From Lautropia sp. SCN 69-89 (lineage in GTDB: Bacteria; Pseudomonadota; Gammaproteobacteria; Burkholderiales; Burkholderiaceae_E): 64,000 nt of DNA. Below the pieces are notes generated by a model. The model was not told the DNA's origin and did no database searches. It saw only the letters and a list, made by a program, of their open reading frames with translations. Shown here piece after piece: positions 27,815-36,690 of the stretch (position 1 is its first letter; the number at the start of each line of letters is the position of its first letter). The position numbers were made by a program, and so were the translations under genes. The stretch is from assembly GCA_001724855.1 (NCBI GenBank), contig MEED01000014.1, forward strand, positions 124,001-188,000, in the 5' to 3' direction.

Positions 27815-28755
27815 CGTGCGGCGGTCTCACGATAGATTTTCAGGCTCGGTCCACCCAGCGCGATCGCCCGCTGCACGGCTTCGCGCGCGGCTTCGAGATC
27901 GCCGGCCGAAGCCAGCGCTTCGGCGAGGTTGTTCCATGCTTCGGCAAAGCCGGGATGCCGTTGCAGGAGTTCACGGTAGGTCTGGATCGCTTCGCGGGCC
28001 TGCCCGCCGGCGAGTTGCGCGTTGGCGAGTGCGAAGGCGCTCAGGCGGTCTTCCGGTGATCGCTCGTGCAGCGTGCGATAGGCCGACAGCGCCGCGGCCC
28101 GGTCGCTGCGCTCGAGTGCGACCGCTGCGCGCAGCGCGTCGCGCGGGGAAGCCGCTGGCGGGATGCGCTTTGGCGTGGTGACCACCATCGCCCAGTAGCC
28201 GCCGCGCGCCCAGGTGCGCTCGAAGGTCGACATCGACATCGCCATCGACTCGGATTGGCCCGAATGCAGCACGATGCGCTCGTCATCCAGGTCGTAGCCG
28301 ACGATCACCGCGTAGTGCCAGACCGGCATGATCGACAGGCCGAGGTTCTGGAACACGACCACTGCGTAGCCGTCGGCGACCGTGCGCAGCAGCGCGGCGA
28401 GTTCGCCCGGCATCGGAACCGCCAGCAGGCCCTCGCGCCTCGGCAGCGCCAGCATCTCGGCCTGCAGCGTGCCCTGGCGGGCGGGCAGGTAGACCTCGTC
28501 GCGCAGCGACTCGGGCGAGCGCTGGCGCCCGATCGCGCCCAGCGCCATCGCCAGCGCGGCCGGGCCGCACTGGTAGTCGTCCTGACCGTAAAACGGAACG
28601 CCCGACACGCTGGCCTGCCGTGGCAGTGCCGGCGCCTGCGCCGCCGCGGGCGTGGCGGCGGGCGCCATCAGCGCCGCGGTCTGCGGCGCGGCGCAGCCGC
28701 CGAGCAGCAGCGCTGCCGCCAGCGCGGCGGCAGCGGCGGCGCACCTCGCGCTCAA
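27805..28755 (-). CDS. PA2778-like lipoprotein: C39-type cysteine peptidase with TPR repeats
   Basis: The 316-residue precursor begins with a lipoprotein signal (AAALAAALLLGGC). A papain-like C39 peptidase domain follows, with Cys in DDYQCGPAALAMAL, His in PVWHYAVIVGYD and Asp in DDERIVLHSG. The last ~130 residues are TPR repeats (ALERSDRAAALSAYRTLHERSP, AEAWNNLAEALASAGDLEAAREA). The start is TTG, sharing the TTGA overlap with the stop of the upstream PA2779-like gene. The domain layout and partner match Pseudomonas aeruginosa PA2778. The substrate is unknown. The 3' end lies inside the 44-bp inverted repeat. Confidence 0.85.
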   Translation of the reverse strand: MSARCAAAAAALAAALLLGGCAAPQTAALMAPAATPAAAQAPALPRQASVSGVPFYGQDDYQCGPAALAMALGAIGRQRSPESLRDEVYLPARQGTLQAEMLALPRREGLLAVPMPGELAALLRTVADGYAVVVFQNLGLSIMPVWHYAVIVGYDLDDERIVLHSGQSESMAMSMSTFERTWARGGYWAMVVTTPKRIPPAASPRDALRAAVALERSDRAAALSAYRTLHERSPEDRLSAFALANAQLAGGQAREAIQTYRELLQRHPGFAEAWNNLAEALASAGDLEAAREAVQRAIALGGPSLKIYRETAARLR

Positions 28756-29144
28756 CGTATCGAGCGGGTGAACGGATAGACCTTGGTGAAGCCGAGGATA
28801 TCGGTGATCAGCAGCACGATGAAGATCGTGAGGATCGCGCCCACGATCCCGGCACCGGCCGGCAGCTCGTCGATGCGCGCCGCCAGTTCGCGCGCCTGCT
28901 GGTCGTCGAGCGCCTGCACGCGCTCGACTGCCTGCTGCGGATCGACGCCCAGCGCCTCGAGCCGCGCGCGAACGTCGTCGCGGGCGAGCAGCGCCTCGAG
29001 CGCCGCGCGGTCGGATGCGGGCGTTGCAGCCAGCGCTTCTTCCGTGCTCACGACGCGCGCCTGCACAGGCACGGGCATCGTCGATGCCAGAAGGCCGGCG
29101 ATCACCGCGCCGGCAACCGTGCGAACGATACGGCCATGGGTCAT
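28752..29144 (-). CDS. PA2779-family small membrane protein
   Basis: A 130-residue protein with a signal-like N-terminus (TVAGAVIAGLLASTMPVPVQA), a helical middle (about 33-95) rich in Ala, Glu and Arg, and one C-terminal membrane segment (GAILTIFIVLLITDILGF). It starts at ATG after GAGGAGAG. PA2779 homologues occur next to PA2778-type cysteine peptidases, and here the genes overlap by 4 bp, so this is probably the peptidase's partner or substrate. Function is unknown. Confidence 0.82.
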   Translation of the reverse strand: MTHGRIVRTVAGAVIAGLLASTMPVPVQARVVSTEEALAATPASDRAALEALLARDDVRARLEALGVDPQQAVERVQALDDQQARELAARIDELPAGAGIVGAILTIFIVLLITDILGFTKVYPFTRSIR

Positions 29145-29386
29145 TCGTATCTCTCCTCGTCGAAGGGGTTCGTCTCGCAGATGCCGCCGGCACGGTAGCA
29201 CCGCGGCCACGAAACGCGCAAACCGCCGCCCGCCGTACGGTTGCGCGATTCCGACACGCTGCGGTGGCCGCCCGCCCGGCGGAGCTTTCGGCACCCCGAC
29301 GCGCGGAGTAGACTGGCCGGACGGAATAAAATCAATGCGCCGCGCACGCACGCGGCCGATCCGTGCGCTGCACACAGGAGGAGACG

Positions 29387-31216
29387 TTGCAGGCCACCGA
29401 CATCCGTGATCCCGACTATTTCCACCGAGTAGTCGACTGTCAGTGGGCGTGCCCGGCCCACACCCCCGTCCCCGAATACATCCGCCTGATCGCCGCCGGC
29501 CGGTATTCCGACGCCTACCTGGTCAACTGGCGCGCCAACGTCTTTCCGGGCGTGCTCGGCCGCACCTGCGACCGACCCTGCGAGCCCGCCTGCCGGCGCG
29601 GCCGGGTCGAGGCGCAACAGGCGCAAGCACCCGAACCGGTGGCGATCTGCCGCCTCAAGCGCGTCGCCGCCGACTTCAAGGACGATATCCGCGACCGTCT
29701 CCCCAGGCGCGCCGCCCGACCCAACGGCCGGCGCGTGGCCTGCGTGGGCGCGGGGCCCGCATCGCTCACGGTTGCGCGCAACCTCGCGCCGCTGGGCTAC
29801 GCGGTCACCGTCTTCGACCGCGACGCGCGCGCCGGCGGGATGATCCGCACGCAGATTCCCCGCTTCCGGCTTCCCGAGGAAGTCATCGACGAGGAAACCG
29901 GCTACGTGCTCGACCTCGGCGTCGAGTTCCGCGGCGGCGAGCGCGTCGATTCGCTGCGCGCACTGCTCGCGCAAGGTTTCGACGCGGTGTTCGTCGGCAG
30001 CGGCGCACCGCGCGGCCGCGACCTCGACCTTCCCGGGCGCGCCGAGGCCGCCGCGCAGATCCACGTGGGCATCGAGTGGCTGGCATCGGTGTCGTTCGGC
30101 CACGTCGATCGCATCGGCAAGCGGGTGATCGTGCTGGGCGGCGGCAACACCGCAATGGATTGCTGTCGCACCGCGCGCCGCCTGGGCGGCGAGGACGTCA
30201 AGGTGATCGTGCGCTCGGGCTTCGACGAGATGAAGGCCTCGCCCTGGGAGAAGGAGGACGCGATGCACGAAGGCATCCCGATCCTGAACTTCCTCGTGCC
30301 CACGGCGTTCGTGCACTCGGAGGGGCGGCTCACCGGCATGCGCTTCGGCAAGGTCGAGGCACGCTTCGACGAGCGCGGACGGCGCAGCCTCGTGCCCACC
30401 GGCGAGCCCGACCAGGTCTTCGACTGCGACGAGGTGCTGATTGCTGTCGGCCAGGAGAACGCGTTCCCCTGGATCGAGCGCGACCTCGGCATCGAGTTCG
30501 ACGACTCCGGGCTGCCGGTCCTCGACCGGGTGTCGATGCAGTCCACGCTGCCACAGGTGTTCTTCGGCGGCGATGCCGCGTTCGGGCCGAAGAACATCAT
30601 CTGGGCGGTGGCCCACGGCCACGAGGCCGCGGTGTCGATCGACCGCTTCCTCGAGGGGGAAGACGTCCGAGTGCGCCCGGCGCCGGCGGTCACGATCGTC
30701 TCGCAGAAGATGGGCATTCACGAGTGGAGCTACGACAACGAGGTCGCCCGCGACCTGCGGCACAAGGTGCCGTGGCGCGACGTGAACCAGGCGCTGCGCG
30801 ACATCCGCGTCGAGGTCGAGCTCGGCTTCGACGCGCAGACCGCGCTGCGCGAGGCGCAGCGCTGCCTGAACTGCGACGTGCAGACTGTCTTCACCGCGAA
30901 GCAGTGCATCGAATGCGATGCCTGCGTCGATGTCTGTCCCACCGACTGCATCACCTTCACGATGCTGCCGGCCAGCAACGACGAGCGGGCGTTGCGCGCG
31001 AGCCTGCGCGCGCCCGCGCTCAACGACAGCCAGCCGCTGTATCTCGCGACCGGCCTGAAGACCGGCCGGGCGATGATCAAGGACGAAGACGTCTGCCTGC
31101 ACTGCGGGCTGTGCGCCGAGCGCTGCCCCACCGGCGCCTGGGACATGCGCAAGTACCTGATCAACCTCACCCACGCCGGGCCCGGTTGCCGCACGCCCGC
31201 AAGGAAGGCCGCCTGA
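29387..31216 (+). CDS. korC: FAD/NAD(P)-binding Fe-S electron-transfer subunit of a 2-oxoacid oxidoreductase (KorC-like)
   Basis: The 609-residue protein is built like the GltD/DPYD family. N-terminal Fe-S cysteines are in CQWACPAHTPVPEY and GRTCDRPCEPACRRG. The FAD motif is GAGPASLTVARNL, and the NAD(P) motif VLGGGNTAMDCCRTARR. Two C-terminal 4Fe-4S clusters follow (CIECDACVDVCPTDC; CLHCGLCAERCPTG). It should pass electrons between the 2-oxoacid oxidoreductase and NAD(P). The TTG start is placed by AGGAGG just upstream; an in-frame GTG 8 codons earlier lacks this. It overlaps korA by one base (TGATG). The subunit sizes resemble the 2-oxoglutarate:NADP+ oxidoreductase (KorABC) described from Azoarcus evansii; the symbol is by analogy. 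Confidence 0.8.
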   Translation: MQATDIRDPDYFHRVVDCQWACPAHTPVPEYIRLIAAGRYSDAYLVNWRANVFPGVLGRTCDRPCEPACRRGRVEAQQAQAPEPVAICRLKRVAADFKDDIRDRLPRRAARPNGRRVACVGAGPASLTVARNLAPLGYAVTVFDRDARAGGMIRTQIPRFRLPEEVIDEETGYVLDLGVEFRGGERVDSLRALLAQGFDAVFVGSGAPRGRDLDLPGRAEAAAQIHVGIEWLASVSFGHVDRIGKRVIVLGGGNTAMDCCRTARRLGGEDVKVIVRSGFDEMKASPWEKEDAMHEGIPILNFLVPTAFVHSEGRLTGMRFGKVEARFDERGRRSLVPTGEPDQVFDCDEVLIAVGQENAFPWIERDLGIEFDDSGLPVLDRVSMQSTLPQVFFGGDAAFGPKNIIWAVAHGHEAAVSIDRFLEGEDVRVRPAPAVTIVSQKMGIHEWSYDNEVARDLRHKVPWRDVNQALRDIRVEVELGFDAQTALREAQRCLNCDVQTVFTAKQCIECDACVDVCPTDCITFTMLPASNDERALRASLRAPALNDSQPLYLATGLKTGRAMIKDEDVCLHCGLCAERCPTGAWDMRKYLINLTHAGPGCRTPARKAA

Positions 31217-33057
31217 TGAAGCGCATCGAAGCCGTCAACGACTTCGTCGTCAAGTTCGCCAACATCAACGGGTCGGGTTCGGCCTCGGCCAACGAGCTGT
31301 TCGCGAAGAGCATCCTGCGCATGGGCGTGCCGGTGAGCCCGCGCAACATCTTTCCGTCGAACATCCAGGGCCTGCCCACCTGGTACGAAGTGCGCGTCAC
31401 CGAGAAGGGTCACCTCGGGCGCCGCGGCGGCGTCGACCTGCTGGTCGCGATGAACCCTCAGACCTGGGACCGTGACCTGGCGGAGATCGAACCTGGCGGC
31501 TACCTGCTCTACGACAGCACGAAGCCACTCCCCGCCTCGAAGTTCCGCGCCGACGTGCGTACGATCGGCGTTCCGCTCACCGAGATCTGCAACGCGGCCT
31601 GGAGCGATCCGCGCGAGCGCCAGTTGCTGAAGAACATCATGTACGTGGGCGTGCTGTCCGCGCTGATCGGCATCGACCCGGCCGTGATCGCGCAGCTCGT
31701 CGGCGAGCAGTACAAGGGCAAGGAGAAACTGCTCACGCCCAACCTCGACGCCTTCCGCAAGGGCTTTCACTACGCTCAGGAGCACCTCGACGACGCACTC
31801 GGGCTGCGGGTGCGGCGCGCGGCCAACGTCGGCGACCGCATCTTCGTCGACGGCAACTCGGCTGCCGCGCTGGGCTGCGTCTACGGTGGCGCCACGGTCT
31901 GCGCCTGGTATCCGATCACGCCGTCGTCGTCCGTGGCCGAGGCGTTCCAGAAATACTGCGCGAAGCTGCGCGTCGACCGCGACACCGGCGAGAACCGCTT
32001 TGCCATCGTGCAGGCCGAGGACGAACTGGCTTCGATCGGCATGGTGGTGGGCGCCGGCTGGAACGGCGCGCGCGCCTTCACCGCCACCTCCGGCCCCGGC
32101 GTGTCGCTGATGACCGAATTCATCGGCCTGGCCTATTTCGCGGAGATCCCGGCGACGATCATCAACGTGCAGCGCGGCGGACCCTCCACGGGCATGCCGA
32201 CGCGGACCCAGCAGGCCGACCTGCTGTCGTGCGCCTACGCCTCGCACGGCGACACGAAGCACGTGTTGCTGTTCCCGGAAGACCCGAACGAGTGCTTCGA
32301 GTTCGCCGCGCAGGCGCTCGACCTCGCCGACCGGCTGCAGACGCCGGTGTTCCTGATGACCGACCTCGACATCGGCATGAACCAGCGCCTCACCGCGCCG
32401 TTCAGGTGGGACGACAGCCGCCGCTACGACCGCGGCAAGGTGATGACTGCGCGCATGCTCGAAGACGGGCGCGATTTCGGCCGCTACCTCGACGTCGACG
32501 GCGATGGCGTCGCCTACCGCACCTGGCCGGGCACGCACCCGACGCGCGGCGCCTATTTCACCCGCGGCACCACGAAGGACGGCTACGCCCGCTATTCCGA
32601 GGCCGGCGCCGACTACGTGGCCAACGTGCAGCGGCTGCTGCGCAAATGGGAGACCGCAAGATCGCTGGTCCCGGCCGCGATCGAGCGGCGCGCGCCACGG
32701 CCTGCCGGCGTCGGCGTCATCTACTTCGGCTCGACCAGCCCGGCGATGAGCGAGGCGATCGAGGCACTCGAAGCGCGCTCGATGGATCTCGACACGCTGC
32801 GCATCCGCGCGTTCCCGTTCGGCGACGAGGTCGCGAAGTTCGTCGCGGCGCACGCCACCGTGTTCGTCGTCGAGCAGAACCGCGACGCGCAGCTGCGCAC
32901 CATGCTGGTCAACGAGCTGGGCGTCGATCCGGCACGGCTGGTGCCGGTGCTGCACTTCGACGGCACGCCGATCACCGCGCGCTTCATCACCGAGGCGATC
33001 GCCGAGCGCCTGTCCGGCGCCAACGTCAAGCCGCTCAAGCGCGGCAAGGTTGCCTGA
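31216..33057 (+). CDS. korA: 2-oxoacid:acceptor oxidoreductase, fused gamma-alpha subunit (KorA-like)
   Basis: The 613-residue protein has the gamma domain first (NINGSGSASANELFAKSILRMG, residues ~15-185), then the alpha domain, with YPITPSSSVAEAF, TSGPGVSLMTEF and GGPSTGMPTRTQQADL, the pattern of 2-oxoglutarate/2-oxoacid ferredoxin oxidoreductases. Together with KorB it oxidises a 2-oxoacid and CoA to acyl-CoA and CO2. 2-oxoglutarate is the most likely substrate, but other 2-oxoacids cannot be excluded from sequence. It is coupled to korC upstream, with korB 10 bp downstream. Confidence 0.88.
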   Translation: MKRIEAVNDFVVKFANINGSGSASANELFAKSILRMGVPVSPRNIFPSNIQGLPTWYEVRVTEKGHLGRRGGVDLLVAMNPQTWDRDLAEIEPGGYLLYDSTKPLPASKFRADVRTIGVPLTEICNAAWSDPRERQLLKNIMYVGVLSALIGIDPAVIAQLVGEQYKGKEKLLTPNLDAFRKGFHYAQEHLDDALGLRVRRAANVGDRIFVDGNSAAALGCVYGGATVCAWYPITPSSSVAEAFQKYCAKLRVDRDTGENRFAIVQAEDELASIGMVVGAGWNGARAFTATSGPGVSLMTEFIGLAYFAEIPATIINVQRGGPSTGMPTRTQQADLLSCAYASHGDTKHVLLFPEDPNECFEFAAQALDLADRLQTPVFLMTDLDIGMNQRLTAPFRWDDSRRYDRGKVMTARMLEDGRDFGRYLDVDGDGVAYRTWPGTHPTRGAYFTRGTTKDGYARYSEAGADYVANVQRLLRKWETARSLVPAAIERRAPRPAGVGVIYFGSTSPAMSEAIEALEARSMDLDTLRIRAFPFGDEVAKFVAAHATVFVVEQNRDAQLRTMLVNELGVDPARLVPVLHFDGTPITARFITEAIAERLSGANVKPLKRGKVA

Positions 33058-33067
33058 GGTTCCCGCC

Positions 33068-34123
33068 ATGACCTGGCTGCCCAAGCCCGCCCTGCACCAT
33101 CCGACGCTGCCGAAGAACCGCCTCGGCCTCACCCGCCGCGACTACGAAGGCAAGATCTCCACGCTGTGCGCCGGCTGCGGCCACGACTCGATCTCGGCCG
33201 CGATCATCCAGGCGTGCTGGGCCCTCGAGATCGAGCCGCACCGCGTGGCCAAGCTCTCCGGAATCGGCTGCTCGTCGAAGACGCCCGACTACTTCCTCGG
33301 CAACGCGCACGGATTCAACTCGGTGCACGGCCGGATGCCGTCGGTGCTCACCGGCGCGAGCCTCGCGAACCGCGAGCTCGTCTACCTCGGCGTCTCGGGC
33401 GACGGCGACTCCGCCTCGATCGGGCTGGGCCAGTTCGCGCACGTGATGCGTCGCGGCGTCGACATGACCTACATCGTCGAGAACAACGGCGTCTACGGCC
33501 TGACCAAGGGCCAGTTCTCGGCCACCGCCGATCGCGGCTCGAAATCAAAGCGCGGCGCGGTCAACAACGACTCGGCGATCGACCTCGTGCTGCTCGCGCT
33601 GCAGCTGGGCGCCACCTACGTCGCCCGGAGCTTCTCGGGCGACAAGGCGCAGCTGGTGCCGCTGATCGAGGGCGCGCTCGCGCATCGAGGTGCCGCGTTC
33701 ATCGACGTCGTCAGCCCCTGCGTCGCGTTCAACAACCACGCCGGCAGCACGAAGAGCTACGACTACGTGCGCGAGCACAACGAGGCGGTCAACCGTATCG
33801 ACTTCGTGCCCAGGCGCGGTGAGATCACGGCCGACTACCCGCCCGGCGAGGTCACCGAGATCGCCCAGCACGACGGATCGACGCTCAGGCTGCGCAAGCT
33901 CGCCGACGACTTCGACCCGACCGACCGGATCGTCGCGATGAACCACGTGATGGCGCACCAGGCCAGGGGCGAGATCGTCACCGGCCTGCTGTTCGTCGAC
34001 GCCGACGCCGGCGACCTGCACGACCGCATCGGCACGCCGCAGACCGCGATGAACCGGCTCGACGAGGTCGCGTTGTGTCCGGGCTCGGCGATGCTCGAAC
34101 GGATCAACGCCTCGCTGCGCTGA
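33068..34123 (+). CDS. korB: 2-oxoacid:acceptor oxidoreductase, TPP-binding beta subunit (KorB-like)
   Basis: The 351-residue beta subunit carries the Fe-S cysteines in TLCAGCGHDSI and the thiamine-diphosphate motif GDGDSASIGLGQFAHVMRRG with ENNGVYGLTKGQ. GIGCSSKTPDYF and PCVAFNNH are also family markers. It completes a korC-korA-korB operon; having its own NAD(P)-linked subunit makes this enzyme potentially independent of soluble ferredoxin. It ends before a GC palindrome and convergent gltA. Confidence 0.92.
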   Translation: MTWLPKPALHHPTLPKNRLGLTRRDYEGKISTLCAGCGHDSISAAIIQACWALEIEPHRVAKLSGIGCSSKTPDYFLGNAHGFNSVHGRMPSVLTGASLANRELVYLGVSGDGDSASIGLGQFAHVMRRGVDMTYIVENNGVYGLTKGQFSATADRGSKSKRGAVNNDSAIDLVLLALQLGATYVARSFSGDKAQLVPLIEGALAHRGAAFIDVVSPCVAFNNHAGSTKSYDYVREHNEAVNRIDFVPRRGEITADYPPGEVTEIAQHDGSTLRLRKLADDFDPTDRIVAMNHVMAHQARGEIVTGLLFVDADAGDLHDRIGTPQTAMNRLDEVALCPGSAMLERINASLR

Positions 34124-34125
34124 GA

Positions 34126-34145
34126 CCGGGCCGGCGCCGGCCCGG
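34126..34145. terminator. GC-only palindrome between korB and convergent gltA
   Basis: CCGGGCCGGCGCCGGCCCGG is a perfect 20-bp palindrome three bases after the korB stop. It could end transcription from korB, but no T-run follows on either strand, so function is only inferred from position. The other ~65 bp before gltA show nothing else clear. Confidence 0.4.
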
Positions 34146-34213
34146 CCGCGCCGGGGCGCAGCGCCCGCCTGCTGCAGCGCCGGGCGAAGCGCCCTGCGAC
34201 CTGCGCCTGCGCG

Positions 34214-35527
34214 CTACTTGCCCGCCTTCGCCGGCGCCTTGACGTCGCGCCGCACGTGGCCGGTGAACAGCTGGCGCGGGCGGCCGATCTTCTGGTCGGG
34301 ATCGGCGATCATCTCGTTCCACTGCGAGATCCAGCCGACGGTACGGGCCAGCGCGAAGATGCAGGTGAACATCTCGGTGGGGATTCCGAGCGCCTTCTGC
34401 ACGATTCCCGAGTAGAAATCGACGTTCGGATACAGCTTGCGGCTGACGAAGTAGTCGTCCTCGAGCGCGATTTTCTCGAGTTTCATCGCCAGCGCGAACA
34501 GCGGGTCGTCGTGCAGGCCGAGCTCCGCGAGCACCTCGTGGCAGGTCTCGCGCATCAGCTTGGCGCGCGGGTCGTAGTTCTTGTAGACACGGTGCCCGAA
34601 GCCCATCAGCTTCACGCCCGAGTTCCTGTCCTTCACCTGGTCGATGAAGTTGCCGATCTTCTCGACGCCGCCCATCTTCTGGATGTCGTTGAGCATCACC
34701 AGGCAGGCCTCGTTGGCGCCGCCGTGCGCCGGCCCCCATAGCGTGGCGATGCCGGCGGCGATGCAGGCGAACGGATTGGCACCCGAGGAGCCGGCCAGCC
34801 GCACCGTGGAGGTGGAGGCGTTCTGCTCGTGGTCGGCGTGCAGGATCAGGATGCGGTCGAGCGCGCGCACCAGCACGTCGTTCGGCCTGTATTCCTCGCA
34901 GGGCGTGGCGAACATCATCCGCATGAAGTTCGCCGCATACGACAGGTGGTTCTGCGGGTACATGAACGGCTGGCCGTTCGAATACTTATAGGCCATTGCC
35001 ACGAGCGTCGGCATCTTGGCGATGAGGCGGATCGCCGAGACGAAGCGGTGCTCCGGATTGTTGATGTCGAGCGAGTCGTGATAGAAGGCCGACAGCGCGC
35101 CGACCATGCCCACCAGCACCGCCATCGGGTGCGCGTCGCGGCGAAAGCCCTGCAGGAAGCGCGCCATCTGCTCGTGCACCATCGTGTGCCGGGTCACGCG
35201 CTGGTCGAAGTCGCGGCGCTGCGCGTCGTCGGGCAACTCGCCGTTGAGCAGCAGGTAGCAGGTCTGCAGGTAGTCGCAGTGCTCGGCGATCTGCTCGATC
35301 GGGTAGCCGCGGTACAGCAGCTCGCCCTTGTCGCCGTCGATGTAGGTGATCTTCGACTCGCAGGCGGCGGTCGACATGAATCCCGGATCGAAGGTGAACT
35401 TGCCGGTCTGCCCGTACAGCTTGCGGATGTCGATGACGTCCGGGCCGACCGTGCCGTGGTAGATCGGGAACTCGATCGACGGCGTGCCGTCCGAGAAGGA
35501 GAGCGTGGCTTTGTGCTGGACGGTCAT
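34214..35527 (-). CDS. gltA: Citrate synthase (type II, hexameric)
   Basis: The 437-residue enzyme condenses acetyl-CoA and oxaloacetate. It has the type II N-terminal domain ([32 protein letters not shown]). Catalytic His lies in [21 protein letters not shown] (HADHEQN), [15 protein letters not shown] carries the second His, and VDFYSG carries the Asp. It is last in sdhCDAB-sdhE-gltA, 68 bp after sdhE, and thus shares the sdh promoter or a nearby one. Confidence 0.98.
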   Translation of the reverse strand: MTVQHKATLSFSDGTPSIEFPIYHGTVGPDVIDIRKLYGQTGKFTFDPGFMSTAACESKITYIDGDKGELLYRGYPIEQIAEHCDYLQTCYLLLNGELPDDAQRRDFDQRVTRHTMVHEQMARFLQGFRRDAHPMAVLVGMVGALSAFYHDSLDINNPEHRFVSAIRLIAKMPTLVAMAYKYSNGQPFMYPQNHLSYAANFMRMMFATPCEEYRPNDVLVRALDRILILHADHEQNASTSTVRLAGSSGANPFACIAAGIATLWGPAHGGANEACLVMLNDIQKMGGVEKIGNFIDQVKDRNSGVKLMGFGHRVYKNYDPRAKLMRETCHEVLAELGLHDDPLFALAMKLEKIALEDDYFVSRKLYPNVDFYSGIVQKALGIPTEMFTCIFALARTVGWISQWNEMIADPDQKIGRPRQLFTGHVRRDVKAPAKAGK

Positions 35528-35595
35528 TGGACTCTTCCTTGGAGTTGAGGGTCAGGGTCGCCCCTGCCCCGGATATTTCATCGTTCCCGCGCCGC

Positions 35596-35868
35596 TCAGA
35601 CGCCTCGCAGCATCGCGAGCACCCGCTGCGCTTCGGGGGTGGCCGCCCCGCCATCGAGTTCGCGCCGGCCGAGGATCAGGTCGAGCAGCTCGCCGTCGCC
35701 CAGGGCGAGGAGCCGGTCCAGGCCGGCCACGTCCTCGTCGGTGAGGCTCGACTCGAAGCGGTCGAAGAAGCGCGTCATGACCAGGTCGTTCTCGAGCAAC
35801 CCGCGGCGCGCCCGCCAGCGCAGTCGCCGCCGCCGCGCCTCGTCGGCCTGGTGCGCGCCCCCGGACAT
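35596..35868 (-). CDS. sdhE: Succinate dehydrogenase assembly factor 2 (FAD assembly factor)
   Basis: The 90-residue protein belongs to the SdhE/SDH5 family, which promotes covalent FAD attachment to SdhA. The RRGLLENDLVMTRFF segment carries the conserved RG(L/M)xExD motif. It lies between sdhB and gltA as in other betaproteobacteria, 29 bp after sdhB. Confidence 0.94.
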   Translation of the reverse strand: MSGGAHQADEARRRRLRWRARRGLLENDLVMTRFFDRFESSLTDEDVAGLDRLLALGDGELLDLILGRRELDGGAATPEAQRVLAMLRGV

Positions 35869-35897
35869 CGGCCCGCGCTCCTGGTCGCCGCCGGCGC

Positions 35898-36656
35898 TCA
35901 GACCGAGCGCCGGACCAGCAGGTCCTTGATCTTGTTGATCGCCCGGTTCGGGTTCAACCCCTTCGGGCAGACGTCGACGCAGTTCATGATCGAGCGGCAA
36001 CGGAACAGGCGATAGGGATCCTCGAGGTCGTCGAGCCGCTCGCTGGTGGCCTGGTCGCGGCTGTCCGACAGGAACCGGTAGGCCTGCAGCAGCCCGGCGG
36101 GCCCGACGTACTTGTCGGGGTTCCACCAGAACGAGGGGCACGCGGTCGAGCAGCAGGCGCACAGGATGCACTCGTACAGCCCGTCGAGCCGCTCGCGCTC
36201 CTCTGGGGACTGCAGCCGCTCCTTCTCGGGCGGCGGCGTTTCGTTGATCACGTACGGCCGGATCGAGTGATACTGGGCGAAGAACTGCGTCATGTCGACG
36301 ATCAGGTCGCGAATCACCGGAATGCCGGGCAGCGGCCGCAACACGATCGGCTCCTTCAGCTCGCGCAGGTTGGTGATGCACGCCAGGCCGTTCTTGCCGT
36401 TGATGTTCATCGCGTCGGAGCCGCACACCCCTTCGCGGCACGAGCGGCGGAACGCGATCGAGTCGTCCTTCACCTGCTTGATGCGCATCAGCGCGTCGAG
36501 CAGCATCTTGTCGGTCGGCGCGAGCTCGACCTCGAGATCCTGCATGTACGGCCGGGCGTCCTTGTCGGGGTCGTAGCGATAGATCGAGAACTTCACGACC
36601 CGTTTGCCTGGCGCGGCAGACGCCGCGCTCACCGGGGATTCGACCACTGCGCTCAT
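35898..36656 (-). CDS. sdhB: Succinate dehydrogenase iron-sulfur subunit
   Basis: The 252-residue SdhB has the 2Fe-2S ligands in RRSCREGVCGSDAMNI and later C. The 4Fe-4S and 3Fe-4S ligands are in YECILCACCSTACPSFWWN and RCRSIMNCVDVCPKGLNP. It links SdhA to the quinone site. A ~15-residue Ala/Ser-rich N-terminus precedes the conserved fold. It follows sdhA by 34 bp. Confidence 0.98.
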   Translation of the reverse strand: MSAVVESPVSAASAAPGKRVVKFSIYRYDPDKDARPYMQDLEVELAPTDKMLLDALMRIKQVKDDSIAFRRSCREGVCGSDAMNINGKNGLACITNLRELKEPIVLRPLPGIPVIRDLIVDMTQFFAQYHSIRPYVINETPPPEKERLQSPEERERLDGLYECILCACCSTACPSFWWNPDKYVGPAGLLQAYRFLSDSRDQATSERLDDLEDPYRLFRCRSIMNCVDVCPKGLNPNRAINKIKDLLVRRSV

Positions 36657-36690
36657 CAGGGCTCCTGCGCTTCGCGATATGTCGGTTGTC

